Below are positions 25,090 to 34,945 of a stretch of 64,000 nt of DNA, piece by piece. Under the pieces are notes generated by a model. It did not search any database. It was not told the DNA's origin and worked only from the letters and a program-made list of their open reading frames with translations. Each line of letters opens with the position of its first letter. Within the stretch, counting starts at the first letter, position 1. Source of the stretch: Palsa-504 sp963739135. GTDB lineage: Bacteria; Actinomycetota; Actinomycetes; Streptosporangiales; Streptosporangiaceae. The stretch is taken from assembly GCA_963739135.1 (NCBI GenBank), contig CAVTZG010000008.1, positions 186,001 to 250,000 on the forward strand. The letters are read 5' to 3'. Position numbers and translations under genes: made by a program.

Positions 25090-26344
25090 ATGAACGGCGT
25101 CGATGAGATCCTGGCTGGCTACGACGGCATCCAGGCCGCCCAGGAGGCTTTCTACCAGGACCTGCACGAGCATCCTGAGCTGTCCCATCACGAGCACCGC
25201 ACCGCCCAGTGCGTCGCCGGGGAACTGCAGAAATACGGCTTCACGGTGCAGACCGGGATCGGCGGCACGGGAGTAGTGGGCGTCCTGGCTAACGGTGCCG
25301 GGCCCACCGTCCTGCTGCGGGCCGAACTCGACGCGCTGCCCATCCGGGAAGGCACCGGCGTGGACTACGCGAGCACCGTGACCACCAAAGCCGCCGACGG
25401 CCACGAAGTGCCGGTGGCTCACGCCTGCGGCCACGACATGCATATGTCCTGCCTGCTCGGCATGGCCAAGCTCATGGCCGGCAACCGCGACCGGTGGAAC
25501 GGAACCCTGATCCCGCTGTTCCAGCCCGGCGAGGAGACCGGCGACGGCGCCCAAGGCATGGTCGACGACGGCCTGCTCAAGCGCATCCCGGTGCCAGACG
25601 TCGCCCTGGCCCAGCACTTGCTTCCGGGCATTGCCGGAACCGTGGGCACATGTTCCGGGCCGTTCATGTCGGCCGAAGACAGCATCAAGGTCACCGTGTA
25701 CGGGCGGGGCAGCCACGGCGCCCTGCCGCAGGACGGCATCGACCCGGTGGTACTCGCGGCCATGATCATCGTCCGGCTGCAGACCGTCGTATCCCGTGAG
25801 GGTCACGCCCGGCGAGATCGCCATAGTGACCGTCGGCAGCGTCCAGGCCGGCACCAGGAGCAACGTCATTCCGGACCACGCGGTCCTGCAACTCAATGTT
25901 CGCAGCTACTCGCAGCAGACCCGCCAGCGCATGCTCGCCTCGATCCAGCGCATCATCCGCGCCGAATGCCAGGCCAGCGGCTCGCCCAAGGACCCCGATT
26001 TCGAGACCCTCGCCAGCTTCCCGCTCCTCGACAACGATGCCGCCACCACCGAGCGGGTGGCGGCAGCGTTCGCTGAGCATTTCGGCGACCAGGCCCTCGT
26101 GCTTGACCGGCAGACGGTCAGCGAGGATTTCGGGACCATTCCCGATGCCGCGGGTGCTCCGTATACCTACTGGGGCATCGGGCGCACCGACCGGAAGATC
26201 TACGAAGCCGCCGAGAAGGCCGGGCGTCTGGCGGAGCTTCCCGCCAATCACTCGCCGGAATTCCTGCCCCCGCTGCAGCCCACGCTGCGCACCGGCACCG
26301 AGGCTCTGGTCACGGCCGCCATGGCCTGGCTCGCGCCGCGCTGA
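25090..26344 (+). pseudogene. M20 family amidohydrolase/peptidase, frameshifted
   Basis: From the ATG at 25090 (GGAGGAG ends just upstream) the first frame encodes the N-terminal metal-binding part: HEHPELSHHEHRT, ELDALPI, AHACGHDMHM and the PGEETGDGAQ motif, all as in M20D amidohydrolases. At about 25795 the conserved VSRE is followed by an extra G (GTGAGGGTCACG where GTGAGGTCACG keeps the frame). The protein continues in a second frame with VTVGSVQAGTRSNVIPD and ends in a normal C-terminus (LPANHSPEFLPP). Joined it has about 417 residues. Such enzymes cleave N-acyl amino acids such as indole-acetyl or hippurate conjugates. The single extra base may be a sequencing error. Confidence 0.88.
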
Positions 26345-26423
26345 CGATCTCGACCAGGAGCAGGAATGCCCACCAGAAAACATCCGATGACACGCTGGCC
26401 GGGCCGGGCTTCAGCGCTGCGAG

Positions 26424-29231
26424 TTAGGCGGGCAGGGCCAGCCGTTCGAGTTCGGGCAGCGCCTCACGGAGCTCTTTCCTGGAGCTGATGCCGAGCTTGG
26501 TGAAGATCTTGTGCAGGTGCCACTCGACGGTGCGTCCGCTGATGAACAGCCGACAGCCGATCTGAATGTTGGTGTGCCCGTCGCCGGCGAGCCGGGCGAT
26601 CTGGACCTCCTGCGCTGTCAGTTCACTGGCCGTGCCGATGGTGCGCTTGCGTACGGTCTCCCCGGTGGCCAGCAGCTCACGCCGGGCGCGTTCGGCGAAC
26701 CCGCCGAAACCCATCTCGGTCAGCATCTGGTAGGCCACGCGGAGCTGCTCGCGTGCGTCGGTGCGGCGGTTCTGGCGGCGCAGCCACTCGCCGTATAGCA
26801 GGTGCGCGCGGGCCAGTTCCGCCCGGATGCGGGTGCGGCCGAGCCGCCGGATCGCCTCGAGGTACAGCCGCTCGGCGGACTCGCCGTCGCTGAGCAGCGC
26901 CCGTGAGCGGGCCTGGATGCCGAGTGCCCAGTCGGTGCCGCTGGCCGTGGTGATCTCCGACAGGCGCGCCATGGCGCCGGCCGCGCGATCGGGTGCCCCG
27001 GCCCGGGCCGCCGCCTCGATCAGCTCGGCCATCAACCTGGTCGCCAGCCCCAGCTCGTGCGGGTATCCGGTGCCCTGCTCGGCGGCGGCCAGCGCCTCGT
27101 CGTAGCGGCCCAGGCCATTGTTGAGCACGGCGGTCGCCCAGGCCGCAGCGGTCAGCCACCGTCCTTCTCCGCGCGCCACCATCTCCCCCGTGGTGGCCGC
27201 GATCAGCTGGAGGGTTTCGGCTTCGTGGCCCTGCCAGGCAGCCAGCAGCAGGGGGCCGTAGGGCCCCACCGGGTTACCCGTCGCCTGGGCGACGGTCTCC
27301 ACCTCTGCTGCCATCGCGGCAGCCGCAGCGACTTCTCCGGCGAGCAACTGAAGCGCCAGGCCCGACAGCAGGGCGGCCGGGAGCACTCTCAGCGCTCCGG
27401 CGTGGCGGGCTAGCCCGATCAGCCGGGCCGTGAGCGCGGACCAGCTCTGGTCGTCCCAGACATCATGGGACATCCGGCACGCCAGTGGCAGCCAGCGGAA
27501 TCCTTCCGCAGCGGGGACTTCCGCATCGGACCATATGCTCAGCGCCCGTCTCAGCATCGGCGCGCCCGCGGCATGCCCGCTGGTGGTCAGCACCGCCAGC
27601 CCGTCCAGCAACAGGTCGGGGCCAGGCGGCGGCTGCGGCGCCGGCGGCGCGGCCAGCGCGGCCGCGGCCACCTCTGGTATTCCACCGAAAATGGCCAGGC
27701 GGCCGGCGGTCAGCGCCGCGCCGAACGCGTCGCGGTAGGTTTCGCGCGCCAGCCCGGGGTGCAGCGGTTCGAGGCGCTTGGCCGCCTTGAGCAGCGAGGG
27801 CGTGCCGTGACCACGACCGGCGTCGGCTGCCATCTGGGCGCGCAGCAGCTCCGCGCGGGCGCGGCCGAGCTCGTCGAGGGGTCCGGGCTGCGCCATGCCC
27901 AGCAGCCGCCCGGCCGCTTCCGGCGCGCCGGCCTGATGCTTGGCCTGCGCCGCGGCCAGCGCCCGTTGGGCCCGGCGGGCCGGGTCGGGGGTCAGCTCGG
28001 CGGCACGCTCGCGGAAGGCGGCCGCCGCCGCCAGGCCGCCTCGGGCCCGCGCCCGCTCAGCCGAGCACTCGAGTTCGGCCGCCACGCCTTCATCGAGCCC
28101 GGGTGCGGCGTGCGCAAGATGCCAGGCGCGGCGATCGGGATCGGCGTCGGGGTCGGTGGCCTCCGCCAGCGCAAGATGGACGCGCCGGCGCTGTTCCGAC
28201 GGGGCCGTACGGTAGACCGCGGACCGGGCCAGCGGGTGACAGAACCGTATCTGCCCGCCGGACTCGATGAGGCCGGCCGTGGCGGCCGGTGCCGCGGCCT
28301 CGGCTTTGATGCCGAGCCGACCGGCGGCGCGCCACACCAGCACCGGGTCGTGGATCGGCTCGGCCGCGGCGACCAGCAACAGCAGCCGCGTGGCTGACGG
28401 CAGCGGCGCCAGCCGTCGCCCGAACGTTTCCTCGCTCCGGTCAGGCGGGGCCGCTGGGCCAGGCAGCCCGAATCCGCCCGCCAGATCCCCGGGGATCAGT
28501 TCGCGCGCCACCTCAAGCAACGCGCGTGGATTGCCCCGCGTCTCGGCTACGATCCGCTCGCGCACCCGCTCATCCAGTGGGCCAGTGACGGCCGAATCCA
28601 GCAGGGCCAGGGCATCACCGTCGGCTAGCCCGCGGACCACCAGTTCGGCCAGCCCGGCCAGGTACTGCTCGCCACCGCTCGAGCGCACCGCGATGACCAC
28701 CGCGACCGGGCCGGCCGCCAGATGGCGCGCCACGAACGCGAGCGCCTGCGCCGAAGCCAGGTCCAGCCACTGCGCATCGTCCACGATGCAGACCAGCGGA
28801 CGCTCCCCGGCCACCTCCGCCAGCAGGCCCAGGACGGCCAGGCCGACCGTGAAGCGATCCGGAGCATGCCCGCCCCGGAGACTGAGCGCGGTGCCGAGCG
28901 CGTTGCGCTGCGGCTCGGGCAGCCGTTCGATCCGGTCCAGGAACGGTGCGCACAGCTGATGCAGCCCAGCGAACGAGAGGTCCATCTCCGACTCCACGCC
29001 CGCCGCTCGCGCGACCTGGCATCCCCAGGCGCGCCCCAGCAGGTATTCCAGCAACGCGGTCTTGCCGGTCCCCGCCTCGCCGCGCATGACCAGCGCCCGG
29101 CTGTTCCCTTCCCGGACGCTGGCTACCAGCCGGTCCAGCGTCTCGCGCTCGCCGCGTCGGCCACGCAATCTGTGCTCAGGTACCTCACCGGCCTGCGCAG
29201 GCGGCGGCACGGCGGCTTTGAGCGAGCTCAT
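26424..29231 (-). CDS. LAL-type ATPase-LuxR transcriptional regulator
   Basis: A 935-residue regulator from the ATG at 29231. An AAA/NACHT-like ATPase comes first (LRGRRGERETLDRLV, Walker A GEAGTGKTALLEYLL, Walker B VCIVDDAQWLD), then a long alpha-helical TPR-like repeat region. The LuxR HTH is at the C-terminus (LTAQEVQIARLAGDGHTN, ISGRTVEWHLHKIFTKLGI). These LAL proteins often control secondary metabolism or carbon use. The ATP motifs and HTH are intact. It is paralogous to the gene at 30320-33115; both flank an alpha/beta hydrolase on the same strand. Confidence 0.93.
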   Translation of the reverse strand: MSSLKAAVPPPAQAGEVPEHRLRGRRGERETLDRLVASVREGNSRALVMRGEAGTGKTALLEYLLGRAWGCQVARAAGVESEMDLSFAGLHQLCAPFLDRIERLPEPQRNALGTALSLRGGHAPDRFTVGLAVLGLLAEVAGERPLVCIVDDAQWLDLASAQALAFVARHLAAGPVAVVIAVRSSGGEQYLAGLAELVVRGLADGDALALLDSAVTGPLDERVRERIVAETRGNPRALLEVARELIPGDLAGGFGLPGPAAPPDRSEETFGRRLAPLPSATRLLLLVAAAEPIHDPVLVWRAAGRLGIKAEAAAPAATAGLIESGGQIRFCHPLARSAVYRTAPSEQRRRVHLALAEATDPDADPDRRAWHLAHAAPGLDEGVAAELECSAERARARGGLAAAAAFRERAAELTPDPARRAQRALAAAQAKHQAGAPEAAGRLLGMAQPGPLDELGRARAELLRAQMAADAGRGHGTPSLLKAAKRLEPLHPGLARETYRDAFGAALTAGRLAIFGGIPEVAAAALAAPPAPQPPPGPDLLLDGLAVLTTSGHAAGAPMLRRALSIWSDAEVPAAEGFRWLPLACRMSHDVWDDQSWSALTARLIGLARHAGALRVLPAALLSGLALQLLAGEVAAAAAMAAEVETVAQATGNPVGPYGPLLLAAWQGHEAETLQLIAATTGEMVARGEGRWLTAAAWATAVLNNGLGRYDEALAAAEQGTGYPHELGLATRLMAELIEAAARAGAPDRAAGAMARLSEITTASGTDWALGIQARSRALLSDGESAERLYLEAIRRLGRTRIRAELARAHLLYGEWLRRQNRRTDAREQLRVAYQMLTEMGFGGFAERARRELLATGETVRKRTIGTASELTAQEVQIARLAGDGHTNIQIGCRLFISGRTVEWHLHKIFTKLGISSRKELREALPELERLALPA

Positions 29232-29337
29232 GGGAGAGTCACTCCTGGAGTCCAAGGACCATATCCGGGTCCTGGCCAGGTGCGCATCGGCGCCGCTGGT
29301 GGCGTGCATGCTTACTCACTCCTTCAATCTGACTGCG

Positions 29338-30246
29338 TTAGCGCGGTCCGGTGGCGGCGTAGTCGCCACGCCACCAGTTTGTGATCAGGGCCGAGTATTC
29401 GACCGCAGCGTCTTCCCAGGTGAAGTGGCCCGCGTCGATGATGTCGAGCCTGCTGTGGGGCAGCCGCTGATGAAGGAACTCGGCGTTGACCGGTGGCACC
29501 GTCGTGTCGTGCGCGCCGGCGATGATCTGCACCGGCGTCTGGATTCTCGGTAGCAGGTCGGCCAGGACGGGGAGGCAGGCCGGATAGCTGCGCAGGTAGC
29601 GCATCGACTCGGCGAACCGGCTGCCCTGGTAGGAGGAGAAGTAGTCTTCCTGGACTGAGTCCGGCAGGACGTAACGGCTCATGTCGGCCAGCGCGCTGGA
29701 CACGAGCTGACGCGGGTCAGCGCGGCGAAAAATCTCTGGGTCGGAGGCCTCCACCCAGTCTTTGAGCAGCCCGCCCAGCTGGAGCGGGACCGCGGCGGCG
29801 CCGCCGCCGACGGCAAGACTGCGCAGCCGGTCCGGGTACTGGGCCGCGGCGAACAGTGCGGTGGCGGTGCCGATATCGGGGCCGATGACATGCGGGTGCT
29901 CCAGCCCGAAGGCGTCGCAGGTGCGGATGATGAACTCGCCCATCGCTCTCGGGGACGCCATCGCATCACAGCGCTGGGAGTGACCGAACCCCGGCAGGTC
30001 AATCGCCACCAGGTGGGCGTACTCGGCTAGCGGCTCCCACACGGGCATGAAGGCCAGCAGGCTCTCCGGCCACGGGCTGAGCAGCAGGGCGTGATCGCTG
30101 TGGCCCTCGCTCTGGGCGTACCGGATCGTCAGCCCGTCGATGACCCGGAACCGCATCTCGAAGGATGTGTTCAGCCAGGTCGTCACGGTGCTGCTCCGTC
30201 TGTCGTGGCCGCCTTGATCTGGCGGTGCCGTCCCTGCGATTGTCAT
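29338..30246 (-). CDS. Alpha/beta hydrolase with Asp nucleophile (epoxide hydrolase/dehalogenase-like)
   Basis: A 302-residue alpha/beta hydrolase. The nucleophile elbow reads GPDIGTA near 126-132, with Asp in place of Ser, as in epoxide hydrolases and haloalkane or fluoroacetate dehalogenases. Other features are LLSPWPESLLAF near 53-64, VAIDLPGFGHSQR after strand 4, an acid in the GAHDTTVPP loop near 247, and the catalytic His in DAGHFTWEDA near 277. Substrate is unknown. It lies between two LAL regulators on the same strand with short gaps, so it is a likely target or partner of one of them. Confidence 0.87.
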   Translation of the reverse strand: MTIAGTAPPDQGGHDRRSSTVTTWLNTSFEMRFRVIDGLTIRYAQSEGHSDHALLLSPWPESLLAFMPVWEPLAEYAHLVAIDLPGFGHSQRCDAMASPRAMGEFIIRTCDAFGLEHPHVIGPDIGTATALFAAAQYPDRLRSLAVGGGAAAVPLQLGGLLKDWVEASDPEIFRRADPRQLVSSALADMSRYVLPDSVQEDYFSSYQGSRFAESMRYLRSYPACLPVLADLLPRIQTPVQIIAGAHDTTVPPVNAEFLHQRLPHSRLDIIDAGHFTWEDAAVEYSALITNWWRGDYAATGPR

Positions 30247-30319
30247 CTCGGCCGGGTGGCGTTCGTATCCGCCAGCGCACAGTGCTAGTGGCTAGTGGCT
30301 AGCCGGCCATGCACACTGG

Positions 30320-33115
30320 CTAGCGCAGCGGGGCGCTGCCCGGGTCGCTGGGCAGGGCCGCCTCGAGCTGAGCGCGGGAGGTGATGCCGAGCTTGGTGAA
30401 GACCTTGCCCAGGTGGTACTGGACCGTCCGGGTGCTGATGAACAGCCGCGCGCCGATCTGCGGGTTGGACAGGCCGTCGCGGGCCAGCTGCGCGACTTGG
30501 GCCTCCTGTGCGGTCAGCTCGACGGCGGTCTCGACGGTCCGCTTGCGGGCGGTCTCGCCGGTGGCCTGAAGCTCGCGCCGGGCCCGTTCGGCGAACGCAT
30601 CCATGCCCATCGCGTCCAGCATGTCGTGGGCCGTGCGCAGCTGCTCGCGTGCCTCACCACGGCGGCGCTCGCGCCGCAGCCACTCCCCGTATAGCAGGTG
30701 AGCGCGGGCGAGCTGCGCGCGGATACGAGTCCGGCCCAGGCGCTCGATCGACTCGCGATAGCAGCTCTCGGCGGCCGCACCCTCGCCCAGCAGGGCGCGG
30801 CAGCGAGCCTCGATCCCCAGCGCCCACTCCGTGGGCGCTGCCCGGGTCCGCTCCGACAGCCACCCCAGCGCGGCCCGGACCAGATCCACCTCACCGGTCC
30901 TGGCCGCCGCCTCGGCCAGCTCGGGCACGACCAGGGGCCCGTGCCCCAGCTGCTGGTGCTCAAATGCCTGCCGGGCGGCGTCGCGCGCGGCATCGTGCCG
31001 GCCGAGGCCGTTGTACAGTACCGAGCTCGCGTAGGCCGCGCCGTCGACCAGCCTGCCCAGACCACGTGCGGTCCCTTCCTGCACGGTGGTCTCGATCAGC
31101 TCGGATGCCTCTCGCTCGCGGCCCCGCCACGCCGCGAGCATCACCCGGGTATATGCAGCGGGCGGGTTCCCGGTTGCCGCCGCGATCAGGTGATCTTCCT
31201 CGATCATCAGGGCCGTCGCGGCCAGGTCGCCGGCCAGCAGGTGGGCCCTGGCCAGGTAGTTGAGCGCGAACTGCAAGTGCACGAGGGCGCCCTCGTCGCG
31301 GGCGAACTTGGCCTGCCGAGTGGCCAGGACGTGCCAGGACTCGAAGTCCCACAGTTCGAGCGCGATGATCTGGCTCACCCTCCCGCCGGCCAGCCGGAGC
31401 CAGCGGCCGACCTCGCCGGAGCTGATGTCCAGGTCGAGAACCAGCTCGAGTGCCCGGTTCAGCGCCGCCGCGGCCGCCGCGTGCCCCACAGTCAGCCGCA
31501 GCGCGAATGCGTCGAGCAGGACGTCGGCCGCACGCGGCGGGTCGGGGCCGGGCGGCGCGGCACGCGCGGCCTCGGCGGCCTCCCGCACGCCCCCGGGGAT
31601 GTCCAGGTCGCCTGACCACATCGCGGCCTCCCAGAGGGCCTCCAGATGCGTCTCGCGGGCCAGTCCGACGTCGAGCGGCTCGAGGCGCCTGGCGGCGCTG
31701 AGCAGCAGCCGGGCGGCGTCGGTGCCGCGGCGCTGGTCAAGGGCGATCTGCCCGCGCAGGCGCTCCACCTCGGCGGTCCGCAGCGCATCCAGCGGGCCGG
31801 CCTCGACCGCCACCAGCAGCCCCAGCGCCGCATCCAGCGCGCCGGCGTCGCGTTTGGCGCGGGCTGCTGCGAGCAACCGCCCCGTCCGGCGCACCGGGTC
31901 GGGTGTCAGCAGCGCCGCACGTTCCAGGAACGCGGCCGCCGCGGCCAACCCGCCGCGATCCTGGGCCCGGCCCGCCGAGCGCTCGAGCTCCGCGGCGACG
32001 TCCTCATCTGGCCCCGGCGCGGCCTGGGCCCGGTGCCAGGCCCGGCGATCGGGATCAGCCCGCGGATCGGTGCCCTCCGCCAGCGCGCTATGCACGTCCT
32101 GCCTGTCCTGCCGCGACGCCGACCGGTAGGCTGCCGAGCGCACCAGCGGATGCCGGAACCGCACCTGGGCACCGAACTCGACCAGGCCCGCCTCGACGGC
32201 CGGCGTCGCCGCCTGAACACCGATCCCGAGCCGCTTAGCCGCTTGCCATATCAGCAGCGGTTCACCTACCGGATCCGCCGCCGCGAGCTGCAGCAAACGG
32301 CGGGTCTCGGCCGGAAGAGCATCGATCCGCTGCCGGAAACTCTCCTCGATCCGCCCCGACTGCGGGCTCGCACCGGGCAGCCCGAACCCGCCCGCCAGCT
32401 GCGCCGGCGCCATCCCCCGAGGCAGCTCCAGCAACGCCAGGGGATTGCCGCGTGTCTCGGCGACGATCCGGTCGCGGATGCGGGCATCCAGCGGCCCGGT
32501 GAGCACCGAGTCCAGCAGCGCCCGCGCGTCACCTTCCGCCAGGCCCTCTACCGCCAGCTCCGGCAGCCCGGCCAGTTCCTCACCCGGCACCCGCACCGCG
32601 AATACCAGACCGACCGGCTCCGCCGCCAGCCGTCGCGCTACGAACCCCAGGGCCTGCGCCGAAGCCCGGTCGAGCCACTGTTCGTCATCGACCACGCAGA
32701 ACAGCGGGCGCTCCTCGGCCACCTGCGACAGCAGGCTCAACACGGCCAGCGCGACCAGGAACCGGTCAGGCGCCGAGCCAGCGCTGAGGCCGAACGCGAT
32801 CCGTGCCGCGTCACGCTGCGGCGCCGGGATCGCCTCCAGGTGGTTCAGCATCAGCGCGCACAGCTGATGCAAGCCTGCGAACGCCAGCTCCATCTCCGAC
32901 TGAACCCCGGCCGCGCGCGCCACCCGGCATCCAGAAGCCCGGACGGCCAGGTGATCAAGTAGCGCCGTCTTGCCCATGCCCGGCTCGCCGCGCAGCACGA
33001 GTACCCGGCTCTCCCCGGTCCGGACCGCCTCGATAAGCCCGTCAAGCACGCCCAATTCGGCGCGCCGGCCCTTCAGCTGTGCGGCACGTCCTCGCGGGCG
33101 GGAACCTGTGGCCAT
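30320..33115 (-). CDS. LAL-type ATPase-LuxR transcriptional regulator (paralogue)
   Basis: A 931-residue LAL regulator. The ATPase has LKGRRAELGVLDGLIEAV, Walker A GEPGMGKTALLDHL and Walker B FCVVDDEQWLDRAS, where Glu replaces the Ala found in the paralogue. A long TPR-like helical middle and a C-terminal LuxR HTH (LTAQEAQVAQLARDGLSN, STRTVQYHLGKVFTKLGI) follow. It shares domain order and many blocks with the gene at 26424-29231, so the two arose by duplication. The ATG at 33115 has no strong ribosome site. Confidence 0.93.
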   Translation of the reverse strand: MATGSRPRGRAAQLKGRRAELGVLDGLIEAVRTGESRVLVLRGEPGMGKTALLDHLAVRASGCRVARAAGVQSEMELAFAGLHQLCALMLNHLEAIPAPQRDAARIAFGLSAGSAPDRFLVALAVLSLLSQVAEERPLFCVVDDEQWLDRASAQALGFVARRLAAEPVGLVFAVRVPGEELAGLPELAVEGLAEGDARALLDSVLTGPLDARIRDRIVAETRGNPLALLELPRGMAPAQLAGGFGLPGASPQSGRIEESFRQRIDALPAETRRLLQLAAADPVGEPLLIWQAAKRLGIGVQAATPAVEAGLVEFGAQVRFRHPLVRSAAYRSASRQDRQDVHSALAEGTDPRADPDRRAWHRAQAAPGPDEDVAAELERSAGRAQDRGGLAAAAAFLERAALLTPDPVRRTGRLLAAARAKRDAGALDAALGLLVAVEAGPLDALRTAEVERLRGQIALDQRRGTDAARLLLSAARRLEPLDVGLARETHLEALWEAAMWSGDLDIPGGVREAAEAARAAPPGPDPPRAADVLLDAFALRLTVGHAAAAAALNRALELVLDLDISSGEVGRWLRLAGGRVSQIIALELWDFESWHVLATRQAKFARDEGALVHLQFALNYLARAHLLAGDLAATALMIEEDHLIAAATGNPPAAYTRVMLAAWRGREREASELIETTVQEGTARGLGRLVDGAAYASSVLYNGLGRHDAARDAARQAFEHQQLGHGPLVVPELAEAAARTGEVDLVRAALGWLSERTRAAPTEWALGIEARCRALLGEGAAAESCYRESIERLGRTRIRAQLARAHLLYGEWLRRERRRGEAREQLRTAHDMLDAMGMDAFAERARRELQATGETARKRTVETAVELTAQEAQVAQLARDGLSNPQIGARLFISTRTVQYHLGKVFTKLGITSRAQLEAALPSDPGSAPLR

Positions 33116-33365
33116 CGGCCCGGCACTACGTCATGTCCATGGCACCCGGCCGGGCGTGACGGTTCATGCGGCCTCCTAGCTGGCCCAGATCATTAGCCAG
33201 ATGAGGCCGAGCCGAAACTCGATGGCGCCTTTGCCCGGCGCCACGTGCAGGGTTCCGATTCAAGGCCATCTTCCGGACCATGCCAGACCGCGACCATCAG
33301 CCCAAGCTGTCCCAGCCAGACGGTGAGCTATCCCTAACCATAACTGGGGGTTGGGCCTGGGAACC
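33116..33365. other. Upstream region of the second LAL gene
   Basis: About 250 bases with no gene. CTATCCCTAACCATAACT around 33329 is the most AT-rich stretch. It precedes the NTF2-like relic. Confidence 0.3.
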
Positions 33366-33494
33366 AGGGCCCGCGCCGGCCGACGCTACTGCTGGGTGTG
33401 CCGCTTCGACGGCGACACGATCGTCCAGGTCCGCGCCTACCTCGACTCCCTAATGGTCGACTACACCATCTTGCGCAACGAACTAGCGCCGTAG
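33366..33494 (+). pseudogene. C-terminal relic of an NTF2-like (SnoaL/limonene-hydrolase-fold) protein
   Basis: A short frame ending in TAG encodes RRYCWVCRFDGDTIVQVR followed by AYLDSLMVDYTI. This is the C-terminal strand-turn-strand typical of SnoaL/NTF2-like proteins (x-x-FDGDKIVxxRxYLD). The 90 or so N-terminal residues are missing. No start codon or ribosome site is present. Confidence 0.6.
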
Positions 33495-33925
33495 CCGCGT
33501 CGAGCTGGTCCATCAGGTCCGCCAGGTCCCATGCCCCGAGCGTTGCCTCGGCGACGAGCCGCCGTGCCGTTCACAGGCGCTGGCTCGCTGCCTCCAGGAG
33601 GCGGCAGCCACAGGACCCCAGCCGATCCGTCCTAGTCCCGTAACGGTTATCCTGGCCGTGGGCCAGCAGCACGCCCAGGTAGTCGAGCACGACTGCTGGA
33701 GGTCACCGTGACCCAGCCCGCGCGCCCAGACCCCGCGCGCACCCCGTCCGGGTATGACGATGTACGCCGTGGCCCGGCTCGCTCGGGTGCCTGCGGCCGG
33801 GTCCAGTTTCCGGCCGGTGCCCTGGCCCTCCATATCGGCACCCTGTCTCCGCGCTGTACCTGGCCTGCTCAGGGGTGGTCCAGGCCGCCCGCGTCACAGC
33901 GCGCTCACCCCGCCGGCTCGCGGAC
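33495..33925. other. No recognisable gene
   Basis: About 430 bases. Open frames on both strands are Arg/Pro/Ala-rich and lack family features; the segment is flanked by relics and may be decayed coding DNA. Confidence 0.3.
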
Positions 33926-34669
33926 ATGACCCGGGTCTGGCCGAGCCAGCGGGGCAGGCTCGCGGAACTTCCACTGGCAGGGACGACCCGGCGGCATGTG
34001 CGCCGGCTGGCGAGCCCAGCGACGTGGTCGCTGCATCCGCGCCACCCGGTTCCGCGGTGGGCAGTGCTCTCGGCCGGCCTGTCGCCCGTCTTGGCGACCG
34101 GGGGCTGGCTAGTCGCCGACGCGGTCCAGCCGGCCTCCTACAGCCCGATCCGGCAGACGGTCAGCGTGCTGGCTGGCCACGCCGGAACCGATCGGTGGAT
34201 CATGACGGGGGCCCTGTTCCTCGTGGGCGGGTGCCAGCTCGTGACTGCCTGGGGCCTGGCCGGCATCCGGGTGCCTGCCCGCATCCTGCTCGCCGTCGCG
34301 GGACTGTCCAGCATCGGCATCGCCGCATCTCCCGAACCCGCTCGCGGCTCGACTTCGCAGCACCTCGCCTGGACTGCGCTCGGCGCGGTCGCACTCGCGA
34401 TCTGGCCTGCCTTCGTCGCCCGGCGCGCGCCACCGCGGCTGCTGATCCTGAGCAGCTACGGCTGTGCCGTCGTGACTGCCGTGTTCATTGCCTTGCTCGG
34501 CTGGCTCGTCATCGAAACCCAGGGTGGCACTGACCTGGGCCTGGCTGAGCGTCTGTTCCTATCGATCGAGACCTGCTGGCCGTTCATCGTCGCCATCGCC
34601 CTGCGGCAAACCCACGAGCTGACCTGTCCGGCTAGGCGTATCCGGCATCAGAACTCCGTCCGGCCATAG
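33926..34669 (+). CDS. DUF998 membrane protein
   Basis: A 247-residue protein from the ATG at 33926. After a basic N-terminus of about 45 residues come six helices. The DUF998 signature is seen in SPIRQTVSVLAGHAGTDRWI, where the Ser-x-x-Arg-Gln-x-x-S pattern follows the first helix, and in the GIAASPEP loop. Function of the family is unknown; members are integral membrane proteins of actinobacteria. It stands alone on the plus strand. Confidence 0.8.
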   Translation: MTRVWPSQRGRLAELPLAGTTRRHVRRLASPATWSLHPRHPVPRWAVLSAGLSPVLATGGWLVADAVQPASYSPIRQTVSVLAGHAGTDRWIMTGALFLVGGCQLVTAWGLAGIRVPARILLAVAGLSSIGIAASPEPARGSTSQHLAWTALGAVALAIWPAFVARRAPPRLLILSSYGCAVVTAVFIALLGWLVIETQGGTDLGLAERLFLSIETCWPFIVAIALRQTHELTCPARRIRHQNSVRP

Positions 34670-34720
34670 GGGGAGGGGCCGCGCGGCGGGTGGTGCGGCC
34701 GGGTGCGGGGATGGCCGGTG

Positions 34721-34945
34721 TCAGCCGATGTGGCAGGGGCAGCCGGGGGTCAGCGCGTGGCCGATCCGCAGGCGCATGGCCGGGCGGATCGCCAGCGCGC
34801 CGATGTCGGCGGTGGTGAACCAGCGGGCGTCGCTGGTCTCCACCTGGTCACCGCCCGGGCTGCCGCTCAGCGGCCGGGCATGGAAGCACACCGCGAACGG
34901 CTGGCACCCGCAACACGCACCGGCCACACCGGGCCGCCGGCGCAC
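34721..34945 (-). pseudogene. C-terminal relic of a Nudix hydrolase
   Basis: The 74-residue frame includes FAVCFHARPLSGSPGGDQVE and TSDARWFTTADIGALAI, then IRPAMRLRIGHAL, which is the C-terminal part of an actinobacterial Nudix hydrolase. The Nudix box itself (GX5EX7REUXEEXGU) lies in the missing N-terminal half. No ribosome site precedes the apparent start. The relic can have no pyrophosphatase activity. Confidence 0.7.
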
